34,025 bases of DNA from Ornithomonoglobus_A sp045649025 (lineage in GTDB: Bacteria; Bacillota; Clostridia; UBA1381), in the NCBI GenBank assembly GCA_045649025.1, contig JAZRPB010000039.1, positions 1 to 34,025 of the forward strand, in the 5' to 3' direction. The notes beneath the pieces were generated by a model. The model was not told the origin of the DNA, searched no databases, and was given only the letters and a program-made list of their open reading frames with translations. Position numbers and translations under genes: made by a program. Positions 1 to 7,243 of the stretch are shown one piece after another. The number at the start of each line of letters is the position of its first letter. Position 1 is the stretch's first letter.

Positions 1-203
1 AGCTTTGAATACTGATTCTTCATATCAATACCAAAATGCTCTTTCATAATTCGCACGGCATCTTGGTTTATCTGTGGCTTTGTTTCTGTTCCTGCAGAAT
101 AGCAGTCAAAATTCTCTGATAGATACACTTTTCCAAAGGCCTCTGCCATTTGACTTCGGCAGGAATTATGTACGCATATAAAGGCTATTTTAGTTTTTGA
201 CAT
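1..203 (-). CDS. ArsC-like arsenate reductase / low-molecular-weight phosphatase, 3' part missing
   Basis: The gene starts at 203 on the minus strand and is cut by the left edge, leaving 67 codons. The product opens MSKTKIAFICVHNSCRSQMA. It carries the CX5R anion-binding loop (Cys10-VHNSC-Arg16) of the LMW-phosphatase fold near the N-terminus, followed by the SAGTE segment typical of thioredoxin-coupled arsenate reductases. In that family the loop cysteine attacks arsenate or phosphate. Its start lies inside the end of the DUF5714 gene (14-base overlap), so the two are translationally linked and co-transcribed. The resolving cysteines lie beyond the edge, so arsenate reductase and protein-tyrosine phosphatase cannot be separated. 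No arsR or arsB is visible on this side. Confidence 0.85.
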   Translation of the reverse strand, partial: MSKTKIAFICVHNSCRSQMAEAFGKVYLSENFDCYSAGTETKPQINQDAVRIMKEHFGIDMKNQYSK

Positions 204-879
204 GGAAAGGACACCTTTCTTCAATACATTGATTATTCAGCTTGGGACGAGAGCAAATGATTTTGTCAAGCTCCATATGCACGCCAAGATTTTCGGCGGT
301 AAAGGCTACTGCTTCGGTTATTGCTATGTAAGAATCTCTTTTACAGCAACGGGGACCGCCGTTTTTGCCGATTGCAGTGAGTGCACGTCCTGTCATTTGA
401 TTTGATAGTCCCCAAGCCTCTTTTGCAAGCGGTGTGGACTTTGTTATAATCGACATATACATTCCTGTGCTGATGCCTGCACCGCACGCGCCCCAAAATC
501 CGCAGGCTCCGCCGGGAACTTGTTTTCCTCTTGCATACATTTCAGAAAGTGCGGACGGCAAATCAATCTCTCCGCCTGCGTTTTTGTATGCAGTAAGAAG
601 TGATGCTCCTACCATTACATGATGTTCGGGACCGTGCATATGGCAAAAGTCCATTGACATCATTTTTTCTAAAATCTCAATAGGATTTTTGGACTTTTCA
701 TTTAAAGCTATCGCAATAATTTCATCCATTCCGCTTGTGTGGCATTCACTGCAAACGAAATGTCCATTTACGCATCTTGTTTTGCTGTTTTCTTTCTTGT
801 GGCAAATCACACACTCCATCATTGTATCTGTTTCCAGATATTCAAGCGGTGCTTTGCAAATTAAACATTCTTCGTTCAT
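190..879 (-). CDS. DUF5714-family Cys-rich protein
   Basis: This 229-residue protein has an N-terminal zinc-ribbon-like part (CLICKAPLEY, then ECVICHKKEN, then a CxxxxxxCSEC segment, about residues 6-48). The longer C-terminal domain contains HMHGPEHHVMVG, GGACGFWGACGAG and GPRCCKRD. The layout matches DUF5714, a family common in anaerobes with no established reaction. The many conserved Cys and His residues suggest a metal or Fe-S site, which is inference. Its ATG overlaps the stop of the rhodanese lipoprotein gene (ATGA), and its 3' end overlaps the ArsC-like gene. It is therefore the middle gene of a tightly coupled unit, pointing to thiol, sulfur or metalloid chemistry. Confidence 0.75.
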   Translation of the reverse strand: MNEECLICKAPLEYLETDTMMECVICHKKENSKTRCVNGHFVCSECHTSGMDEIIAIALNEKSKNPIEILEKMMSMDFCHMHGPEHHVMVGASLLTAYKNAGGEIDLPSALSEMYARGKQVPGGACGFWGACGAGISTGMYMSIITKSTPLAKEAWGLSNQMTGRALTAIGKNGGPRCCKRDSYIAITEAVAFTAENLGVHMELDKIICSRPKLNNQCIEERCPFHVKN

Positions 880-1322
880 TCTTCCACCTCATACGGCCAG
901 TCAATAATACCGCCAAATTCTTTGATATTGGTGTAGCCAAGTTTTGCAAGGCTTTCGGCTGCGATTTTACTTCTCCTACCCGACCTGCAATATACAAGTA
1001 TCTGTGCATCCTTGTCGGTTAGCATTTCCTCTGCCTTATTTTCAATTTCTGTATATGGAATTAAGATTGCACTGGGGATATGACCTTCGTCAAACTCGTC
1101 TTGCTCTCTTACATCAAGGATAACATACTCCTTACCGCTATCCATTATCTTTTTAGCTTCCTCTGCTGTGATTTGTTCATACATTGCTTTTTCTCCTTTT
1201 TCGCTGACTAATATTGCGGTCGGTCCATCTGCTCCGCCGATAATTCCGATGCTTTTATCTTCTCCGCAAGCGGTAAGGAAAATGCAGAGCAAAAGCGATA
1301 TAATACATAATACTTTCTTCAT
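876..1322 (-). CDS. Rhodanese-domain lipoprotein
   Basis: This 148-residue protein begins with a lipoprotein signal peptide: a hydrophobic stretch, then the lipobox LTAC with Cys19 as the predicted lipidated residue. Residues about 25-39 (IGIIGGADGPTAILV) resemble a conserved motif of the beta subunit of Na+-translocating decarboxylases. From about residue 50 there is a rhodanese domain with the VILDVREQDEFDEGHIPSA signature and an active-site loop CRSGRRS, so the catalytic Cys is present. It would act outside the membrane in sulfur transfer or thiol redox. The ribosome site GAGGAAAA precedes the ATG at 1322. The gene overlaps the DUF5714 start by four bases. The exact substrate is unknown. 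Confidence 0.85.
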   Translation of the reverse strand: MKKVLCIISLLLCIFLTACGEDKSIGIIGGADGPTAILVSEKGEKAMYEQITAEEAKKIMDSGKEYVILDVREQDEFDEGHIPSAILIPYTEIENKAEEMLTDKDAQILVYCRSGRRSKIAAESLAKLGYTNIKEFGGIIDWPYEVEE

Positions 1323-1335
1323 AAGATTTTCCTCT

Positions 1336-1584
1336 TCATATTCCCCAAATCATTGAAGTAACATTATACGCAGTAACTATCAACAAGAATAATCCTAACA
1401 GCAAAAAAGAAATTGCTGTGTTTTTTTGTTGTTTGTCCTTATATTCTTTTGATGTTATAAACAATGTTATTGCTAAACTAACGAACATTATCGGCATCGT
1501 AATATCAGTTGAAAGAGCTTTGGTTAATCCTAATATTCCAAAGGCTACTGTTAATGCCGAGAAAAAAAGTTTTAAGTTTTTCAT
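1336..1584 (-). CDS. Small membrane protein, three predicted TM segments
   Basis: The product is 82 residues from the ATG at 1584. This start is preferred because GGAGAG lies seven bases upstream; a TTG five codons earlier would overlap that site. The chain is mostly hydrophobic, with segments at about residues 5-23, 28-47 and 58-78 and a short charged loop (TSKEYKDKQQKN) between the second and third. It looks like the small DUF3953-type membrane proteins of Firmicutes, but the match is from memory and weak. It is the first recognisable gene of the leftward operon with the rhodanese lipoprotein, ending 13 bases before that gene. No function can be assigned. Confidence 0.6.
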   Translation of the reverse strand: MKNLKLFFSALTVAFGILGLTKALSTDITMPIMFVSLAITLFITSKEYKDKQQKNTAISFLLLGLFLLIVTAYNVTSMIWGI

Positions 1585-1614
1585 ATAGCATCTCTCCAAA
1601 TTAAAGTTTTTACA

Positions 1615-1758
1615 TCATTTTTTCGGCTGATAAAGTCCTACTGTTTCTCTATTCCTATACTCATGCTTTTCGTAATAGCCAATTAAAGTGCCGTCATCAT
1701 CACGAAGAGCAACCATATACACATCTTTATTTTCCTCGTCATTGCGATAGGTAACCAT
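1615..1758 (-). pseudogene. Short ORF, possible gene remnant (47 codons)
   Basis: An ATG-to-TGA frame encodes a hydrophilic peptide beginning MVTYRNDEEN and containing GTLIGYYEKHEYRN. The composition looks protein-like, but no ribosome binding site precedes the ATG and I do not recognise the family. It overlaps the next remnant by 20 bases in a different frame, which fits a gene fragment broken by a frameshift. It could also be a genuine small protein. Confidence 0.3.
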
Positions 1759-1921
1759 CAAGTTTTAAGTGAATTGTAATACACAAAATAACTTTTGGGT
1801 CATCTTGAAGAGAGAACTCTTTTATCTCTATATGGTCAATCAAATAATTGAAAAACACCTTTAATTGCTCTCTTAACAACTCTTGAAAGTCTTTATAGTA
1901 TAACAAAAACTTATTGATATT
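1739..1921 (-). pseudogene. Open-frame remnant, C-terminal fragment of an unknown protein
   Basis: A minus-strand frame is open from the in-frame TGA at 1922-1924 down to a stop at 1739. It encodes a protein-like stretch (YYKDFQELLREQLKVFFNYL, then IDHIEIKEFSLQDD). It has no ATG start and its upstream part overlaps the promoter at 1897-1925, so it is more likely the truncated tail of an older gene than an active one. Family not recognised. Confidence 0.25.
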
Positions 1922-1925
1922 TCAA
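1897..1925 (-). promoter_or_regulatory. Sigma-A-type promoter for the leftward rhodanese/DUF5714/arsC operon
   Basis: Read on the minus strand, TTGAAA (1920-1925) and TATACT (1897-1902) are separated by exactly 17 bases, each one mismatch from consensus. Transcription would start near 1890 and run through the two remnants into the small membrane protein gene. Confidence 0.6.
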
Positions 1926-1989
1926 CAAGCCGGATAAATTCAAAACATTAATATGATTTCTTTCATCCTGCTCATTTCTTTATGCAAGT

Positions 1990-2027
1990 ACAAAACACAT
2001 CTTGATTTTGTTCAAGATGTGTTTTGT
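1990..2027 (-). terminator. Perfect 16-bp hairpin downstream of the Gfo/Idh gene
   Basis: ACAAAACACATCTTGA pairs perfectly with TCAAGATGTGTTTTGT across a six-base loop. It lies about 85 bases after the stop of the 2111-3388 gene. The downstream U-tract is poor, limited to the TTTTGT that ends the stem, so termination is likely but not certain. The symmetry means it could act in either direction. Confidence 0.5.
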
Positions 2028-2110
2028 AGTTCTATGTTAATTAACTGATAGTTTCTGTTAGTTGGGAATAAAATTTTATTTCCTAATGATAAGATTTTAA
2101 CATTATGTAT

Positions 2111-3388
2111 TTATAGCGATTTTATATAATCTTCCATATTGACTGTAACTTTATTTTTTCTTGCTTCTTCCGCAGCAAAGCAGATTAAATGGCTCATACA
2201 AGAATCAGCAACATTGGAAATAGAATTGGAAGGATTGTTATTTGCAATGTATTCATACAAATCCTCCATAATTCCCATGTCTCCACCTCCATGTCCACCA
2301 GCTATTGTTTGGTCGATTACTGTATCAGACTGATAAACATCCCTGATTGTTCCGCTCTTAAAATCATAAAACTGCATACTTTGGTTTTCCATATCCAGTC
2401 TCAATTCACCATTTGTTCCCATAATGGTGGTGGTTCTACCACCTTTATTGAATCCAGACATTACAAGTGTAGCAATCTTATCTTCTCCAAAACGAATATT
2501 AACAACCTGATGGTCAACCACGTCATTGTCACATTGAAAAACACATCTGCCATAAGGAGAGGTTTTTAGTTTTTCATATACCTCTTCGTCGGTTGGATTG
2601 AATTTTTCTGCAACAATTGATCTAAAATGCTGTACCTCTGCAGTATCTGTTTTATAAACTTTAGGAGCATAATAATAGCAGGTTTCACTATGAGGACAAC
2701 CATCAAGACACCTTTGAGGTGCACCTTCTGGTTTTTTATCTTTTGTAAAGTATGAGAGCATTCCAAAAGACTGCACTTCCATACACTTCTCGTTGGTAAG
2801 CCATTGTAGTAAATCTGTATCATGACAACACTTTGCCAAAATCATTGGCGTTGATTCAGATTCCTTTCTCCAATTACCTCTTACAAAGCTGTGACTCATA
2901 TGAATATTACCAACACACTCTGTATGGGTAATATTTTTTATATCTCCAACATTTCCCTCATCTATAAACTTCTTGACTGCCTTATAGAAAGGAGTATATC
3001 TTAAAACGTGACAAACAACAACTTTTACACCGTTTTTTTGTGCACTTTCTGCAATTTGATAACATTCTTCTGGTGTAGGTGCCACTGGTTTTTCCAGAAG
3101 AATATCATACTTCTTCTCGATTGCCTTCATTGCAGGTTCATAATGCATTTTATCTTGTGTGCATATCATAGCAATATCCGATAATTTAGGAAGTTCCAAA
3201 ATCTCTTCCCAGCTTTCAAAACACATTTCGTCGGGAATATTATATTTTTCCTTTAAATAATCTCTTTTTTCCTTTACAGGCTCAGCAATACCTACAAGAA
3301 CAAACTGTTCAGGATGATTATCCAGATACTTTAAATAGCTGCTTCCTCTATCTCCTCCTCCAATAATAATTAAAGACAATTGTTTCAT
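2111..3388 (-). CDS. Gfo/Idh/MocA-family NAD(P)-dependent oxidoreductase (425 aa)
   Basis: The N-terminus LSLIIIGGGDRGSSYLKYL carries a Rossmann dinucleotide-binding loop. It is followed by the family hallmark LLEKPVAPTPEEC (about residues 99-111), where the EKP lysine is catalytic in characterised members. The middle contains CCHDTDLLQW, matching the family's second catalytic HD segment. A cysteine cluster (RCLDGCPHSETCYYYAP, about residue 225) recurs in a subgroup of these enzymes and may bind a metal. Family members oxidise or reduce sugars, inositols and their derivatives; the substrate here is unknown. A GGAGAA site lies just upstream of the ATG. It is separated from the second dehydrogenase by 240 bases with a structured repeat, so it may be transcribed independently. 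Confidence 0.88.
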   Translation of the reverse strand: MKQLSLIIIGGGDRGSSYLKYLDNHPEQFVLVGIAEPVKEKRDYLKEKYNIPDEMCFESWEEILELPKLSDIAMICTQDKMHYEPAMKAIEKKYDILLEKPVAPTPEECYQIAESAQKNGVKVVVCHVLRYTPFYKAVKKFIDEGNVGDIKNITHTECVGNIHMSHSFVRGNWRKESESTPMILAKCCHDTDLLQWLTNEKCMEVQSFGMLSYFTKDKKPEGAPQRCLDGCPHSETCYYYAPKVYKTDTAEVQHFRSIVAEKFNPTDEEVYEKLKTSPYGRCVFQCDNDVVDHQVVNIRFGEDKIATLVMSGFNKGGRTTTIMGTNGELRLDMENQSMQFYDFKSGTIRDVYQSDTVIDQTIAGGHGGGDMGIMEDLYEYIANNNPSNSISNVADSCMSHLICFAAEEARKNKVTVNMEDYIKSL

Positions 3389-3480
3389 TTTTTCTCCACA
3401 TTCCTTTCGTGTTAGTATATATTGATATTCTTTATTTTTATCTTAATAAGCAATATAATATTTAAATAAAAACCTTTTTT

Positions 3481-3590
3481 GTAGAGGTGTATTGCAAAAG
3501 CAATCGTTATTCTTTTACACCTCATCCGAGTTGCTTCGCAACCCACCTTCCCCTCAAAGAGAAGGCTTTTGGTTTTCGCCAAATTTCTAC
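3481..3590. repeat. Structured intergenic repeat element (about 110 bp, several hairpins)
   Basis: The non-coding stretch is packed with inverted repeats. GTAGA at 3481 matches TCTAC at 3586. GAGGTGT (3484-3490) pairs with ACACCTC (3517-3523) around an inner ATTGC/GCAAT hairpin. GTTGC-TTC-GCAAC follows at about 3530-3542, then CCACCTTCCCCTCAAAGAGA with its imperfect GAAGG arm. From memory, ACACCTCATCCGA...CACCTTCCCCTC resembles an interspersed REP/MITE-like element scattered in gut Clostridia genomes. Copy number cannot be tested here; no second copy was seen in the window. Confidence 0.55.
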
Positions 3591-3628
3591 ATTCTTTACT
3601 AAGTTCGCATTAAATCTCAACCAAAAAA

Positions 3629-4609
3629 TTATATTTCAAAGGGATACTTTAAGTTGATTTTATTTCTGATATAGTCCATTTGTTTTAAGATTCTTATACT
3701 TTCTGACATTGGCATAATATCGCTTTGAAGCTTGCCATCTTGAATGCAATTGCAAGCCTCTATAATTTCTTCTTCAAAGCCATTGCCTATATATGGTCTT
3801 ACAATTCGTTTTTCATTATTATTTACATTAACAATAATCTCCTGTGCGCCATAAAACTGCGGCAATGTGATATACCCTTTCGTTCCAAAGATGCACCCTG
3901 TGGCAGGTTTTTTCACATTTAAAGCGGATGAAACCGATGCAATAGAACCATTTGCATATTTCATTAGAATATTTGTGTGACAATCTACACCATAACTAAC
4001 ATCTGCAATTGAACAGATATCCTCCACGTTGTCACCCAAAAAAATTGCTGCAAAATTCAATCCGTAAACGCCCACATCCAAAAGTGAGCCGCCCGCCAAG
4101 TCATTGCAATAAACTTTTATTTTTTTATCATAACCAAGGGAGTAGCAAAAATCAGCACTAACACCCCTTATTTCACCTATTTCACCACTGTTTGCTATCA
4201 AAACAGCTTCCCTAATTGCAGGCAAGAATCTCGTCCACATTGCCTCCATTAAGAAAACACCGTTTTGGGTTGCACATTCTGTAAGTTCAATAGCTTCCTT
4301 TGCATTAACACATACTGGTTTTTCACACAAAACATGCTTTTTAGCATTAAGAAAAATTTTAGCACAAGGTTTGTGCATAGGATGCGGTGTAGCAATATAA
4401 ACAGCATCAACAAGATCTGATTTTGCCATTTCTTCATAACCAACAAATATATTTTTTATATTATGTCTGTGCGCAAATTCCCTGCCTCTTTCCTCGTTAC
4501 GTGAGGCAACTGAAGTAAGATGTGCTCCTTCAACATTTTTTATTGCCTCGGCAAATTTGTTTGCTATTTTACCAGCTCCAACAATTCCCCATTTGATTGT
4601 TTTTTTCAT
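3629..4609 (-). CDS. Gfo/Idh/MocA-family oxidoreductase (326 aa), dihydrodiol-dehydrogenase-like
   Basis: The start at 4609 (MKKTIKWGIVGAGKIANKFA) is preferred over an ATG five codons upstream, because GGGGC lies about nine bases before it and nothing resembling a ribosome site precedes the other. GIVGAGKIA is the nucleotide-binding loop, CEKPVCVNAKEAIEL carries the EKP motif, and EAMWTRFLPA and LLDVGVYGL are typical of the short dimeric dihydrodiol/xylose dehydrogenase branch. It likely oxidises a sugar or cyclic diol with NAD(P)+ in the cytoplasm. It is only distantly similar to the neighbouring 425-aa member, so this is not a simple tandem duplication. It lies 47 bases downstream of the beta-lactamase-fold gene, consistent with one transcript. 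Confidence 0.88.
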   Translation of the reverse strand: MKKTIKWGIVGAGKIANKFAEAIKNVEGAHLTSVASRNEERGREFAHRHNIKNIFVGYEEMAKSDLVDAVYIATPHPMHKPCAKIFLNAKKHVLCEKPVCVNAKEAIELTECATQNGVFLMEAMWTRFLPAIREAVLIANSGEIGEIRGVSADFCYSLGYDKKIKVYCNDLAGGSLLDVGVYGLNFAAIFLGDNVEDICSIADVSYGVDCHTNILMKYANGSIASVSSALNVKKPATGCIFGTKGYITLPQFYGAQEIIVNVNNNEKRIVRPYIGNGFEEEIIEACNCIQDGKLQSDIMPMSESIRILKQMDYIRNKINLKYPFEI

Positions 4610-4656
4610 TGTTATTTGCCCCATTCTACATTATTCAGCAAAACAAACGACAACAT

Positions 4657-5850
4657 TCATTCCGATAAATTAATGCACTCATATAAGGCGTTACGCATTT
4701 CATTTTGGATTTTTACATCCCAATTGTGTATATGTTGGAAGTATGTAAGCGAAAGCTTGTTTTTAGTATCAACCATCGAAAATCCTCCTGCAGCTCCATC
4801 CCAGCCAAATTCGCCAATAGGACTTATAGAACCGCTTGTTGATTTGTCTATATGTGTACGAACTCCCAATCCGTATCCATATCCTGGTCTTAACTGTGCA
4901 AAATCATCACATTGCTTTTCATTTAAATGGTTTGTTCCCATTAGTTCAACAGTTGTAGGTGCAAGAATCGTATTGCCATTTTTAGCTGTTCCGCCACAGG
5001 CAAGAGCATCAAGAAATATAGCATAGTCTTCTGTACAGGATGTAAGACCTGCACCACCGCTTTCATATTCCGTTGAGAAAATGTATTCACACTCCAATGG
5101 CAGTCTTTTTGGTTCTCCATTAGTATCATAAGTATATCTTGCAGCCATTCTCGCAAGTTGTGTATTGTCGCTTGGAACTCCAAAAAATGTGTTTTTCATA
5201 CCAAGTGGTTCAAAAATATGGCTCTTCATATATGATCCAAGGCTTTGACCTGACCATATTTCTATTAAAGCACCAAGCACATCATGACAAAGACTGTATC
5301 TAAATCTTGTTCCAGGTTCAAATCCCAAAGTTTTTTGTGACATTGCTGCCACAAGCTCACGTGTGCTTGTTTCCCCTCTGCTCAATGCAGAATTTATAGC
5401 ATCATCTGATAATACATAGTCAAGACCTGCACTCATTGTAAACAAATCTTTTATTGTGATTTGATTTTTTGCGTAGCCATCTTGACTGTTTTTTGTACCT
5501 TCTCCAATAACACCACCTGTTGTGATTTGTGCAGCATTCTTAAGATCAAGTTCATCGTAAGAAATTTTCATCTTCTTAAATTCACTCATATATTTTGAAA
5601 CAGGATCATTCATTTGATATTTTCCTTGTTCAAAAAGCTGCAATGCTGCGGTACAGGTGAGCATTTTTGTCATTGAAAATATAAGGTATAATTCATCACC
5701 ATCTATTTTTTTGTTATTTTCAATATCTCTCATTCCCGCAAAGTATCTAAAGAGCATTTTATGATCTTGATAAACAATACAGTCCAGTCCGGGAGTTTTA
5801 TATTCTTGAACAAACTTGTCCATACAGTTCTTAAGTTTAGTAAAATCCAT
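4657..5850 (-). CDS. Beta-lactamase-family serine hydrolase (class C / esterase fold), cytoplasmic
   Basis: This 397-residue protein has the active-site SxxK as Ser59-Met-Thr-Lys62 in LIFSMTKMLTC. The second motif position reads RYSLCHDVLGALIE, so the usual YxN is YSL, with Leu in place of Asn. WDGAAGGFSMVDTKN near residue 365 lies where the KTG-like triad strand is expected. There is no signal peptide, so an intracellular esterase, D-aminopeptidase or amidase is more likely than antibiotic resistance. It sits between an acetyltransferase and sugar-type dehydrogenases, which suggests action on an acylated small molecule (inference). Confidence 0.85.
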   Translation of the reverse strand: MDFTKLKNCMDKFVQEYKTPGLDCIVYQDHKMLFRYFAGMRDIENNKKIDGDELYLIFSMTKMLTCTAALQLFEQGKYQMNDPVSKYMSEFKKMKISYDELDLKNAAQITTGGVIGEGTKNSQDGYAKNQITIKDLFTMSAGLDYVLSDDAINSALSRGETSTRELVAAMSQKTLGFEPGTRFRYSLCHDVLGALIEIWSGQSLGSYMKSHIFEPLGMKNTFFGVPSDNTQLARMAARYTYDTNGEPKRLPLECEYIFSTEYESGGAGLTSCTEDYAIFLDALACGGTAKNGNTILAPTTVELMGTNHLNEKQCDDFAQLRPGYGYGLGVRTHIDKSTSGSISPIGEFGWDGAAGGFSMVDTKNKLSLTYFQHIHNWDVKIQNEMRNALYECINLSE

Positions 5851-5949
5851 TTTGAATTAACCTCCTACATCATTTTCATATTCTGTGTGTTAAATTTAAA
5901 CTTCTTTTAGCATATATATCCATATTGGATTATATTGAATCTCTTGTAT

Positions 5950-7176
5950 TTAAAAGCTACCCACAAACCAAAGTTTTTTGTTGTAGAAAACTTTTTTGAG
6001 ATTTTCCATATTTGAGTTAATCTTCACATCTGGAAACATCATTATGTTTTCAGCAGAATATCTGCCAAGAATTGCCGATGAGAAACTGTTTATTGTCATC
6101 TCTATATCAGGGGTACCGCCACGCACTACTTTGGTTTCTTTTCCAAATTCTACTGTAAATGTGTCGTTATTCCATGGTGCGTATTTATCGTTGTCAATTT
6201 TAATACACACCTTTCCTTCTCCTCTGTATGCAGCAAGCTTTAGTATTTCTTCTGCATCAACAATTCTTGTTGTGTATTTATTGGCTACTTTTCGTTCTGT
6301 GTTTCTTTTGCCCCAACCGCCAGTTGAATTCACAAACGCTGAAATATCTGTGTCGACTGGCAAATATATTTCAATAAAATCACAATACGCTTTCTGAATT
6401 TCAAAGTATGAAAGTATTCCTCTTAATCCCACAAAGTCTGAAAACCACAAGGAATTTACAACTAAATCTTGAGGTCTATCATCATTTTGCTTTACTGTGT
6501 AGTTCATGTATGCATCTGCAACGCCCTCTGAATTGTAATGAACATAGGGATTACCATTAGACACATAGGGTTTACAGTTCTTAAAAAATTGCTCCCAATC
6601 CTTATCTGGCATAAGATTTCTGTGTGTAGCAAAATCATAAAAAACTTTTTTTATGTCTTCCTGCATTTTTTCCGTTCCATCATAATACTTAACTACTCCG
6701 TCTTTATATATTCCAAGTTTTTCAGCAGGAACTTTCCATAATGCGTACTGACTGCTTACATCATATCCAAACTGTCTGTAGTAACTCTCCTCGAAAGGAT
6801 TAAGATGTGAAATAAACTGTTTCTTTTCACGCATTATTTCAAATGATCTTTTATAAATTTCTTTTATAGCACCTCTGTATGGTGCATTATAATCTGCAAT
6901 TACGCCACCTATGCCTGACATTTTACATAGATTTCCGTCAAAAAAGACGTTTAATGCGTGAGATTCTAGTGCTCCATATAGCTTTCCGTCATAAAACGCT
7001 CCAATACGAAAGAAATCCTTTTTCCGTCTTGCGTCTTTTTCAACAAGTTCTTTTTTATATTCTTCTTCGTTTTCAAGTGCAGGATTTTTACTCCTAAACA
7101 TACAGCTACAAAGTTTTTTAAATTCAACTACACTTTCTCCATAGAATTCTCTAACTTCATAATTTGACTCAGCCAT
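5950..7176 (-). CDS. Eis-like GNAT N-acetyltransferase with SCP2-like C-terminal domain
   Basis: This 408-residue protein has the Eis-type tripartite layout. The N-terminal GNAT domain (about 1-150) has KMSGIGGVIADYNAPYRGAI as the acetyl-CoA-binding segment and HLNPFEESYYRQFGYD as the recognisable Eis-family signature. A second GNAT-like fold covers about 150-290. The C-terminal sterol-carrier-like domain (about 300-408) ends MTINSFSSAILGRYSAEN. Family members acetylate amines, including aminoglycosides in mycobacterial Eis, but most Clostridia members have no known substrate. The ribosome site GGAGAG precedes the ATG. It is the second gene of the leftward unit, 67 bases after the SGNH hydrolase. 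Confidence 0.85.
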   Translation of the reverse strand: MAESNYEVREFYGESVVEFKKLCSCMFRSKNPALENEEEYKKELVEKDARRKKDFFRIGAFYDGKLYGALESHALNVFFDGNLCKMSGIGGVIADYNAPYRGAIKEIYKRSFEIMREKKQFISHLNPFEESYYRQFGYDVSSQYALWKVPAEKLGIYKDGVVKYYDGTEKMQEDIKKVFYDFATHRNLMPDKDWEQFFKNCKPYVSNGNPYVHYNSEGVADAYMNYTVKQNDDRPQDLVVNSLWFSDFVGLRGILSYFEIQKAYCDFIEIYLPVDTDISAFVNSTGGWGKRNTERKVANKYTTRIVDAEEILKLAAYRGEGKVCIKIDNDKYAPWNNDTFTVEFGKETKVVRGGTPDIEMTINSFSSAILGRYSAENIMMFPDVKINSNMENLKKVFYNKKLWFVGSF

Positions 7177-7243
7177 TATATAAACTCTCCTTTTTTATAG
7201 ATTTGTTTTAAGTAAAAATTAAAATTATTTAATTCAAAATCAA

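Noticed and set aside
4657..5850. Beta-lactamase-fold protein as an antibiotic-resistance gene
   Set aside because: No signal peptide, altered YxN motif, and metabolic neighbours; an intracellular esterase or peptidase is more likely.
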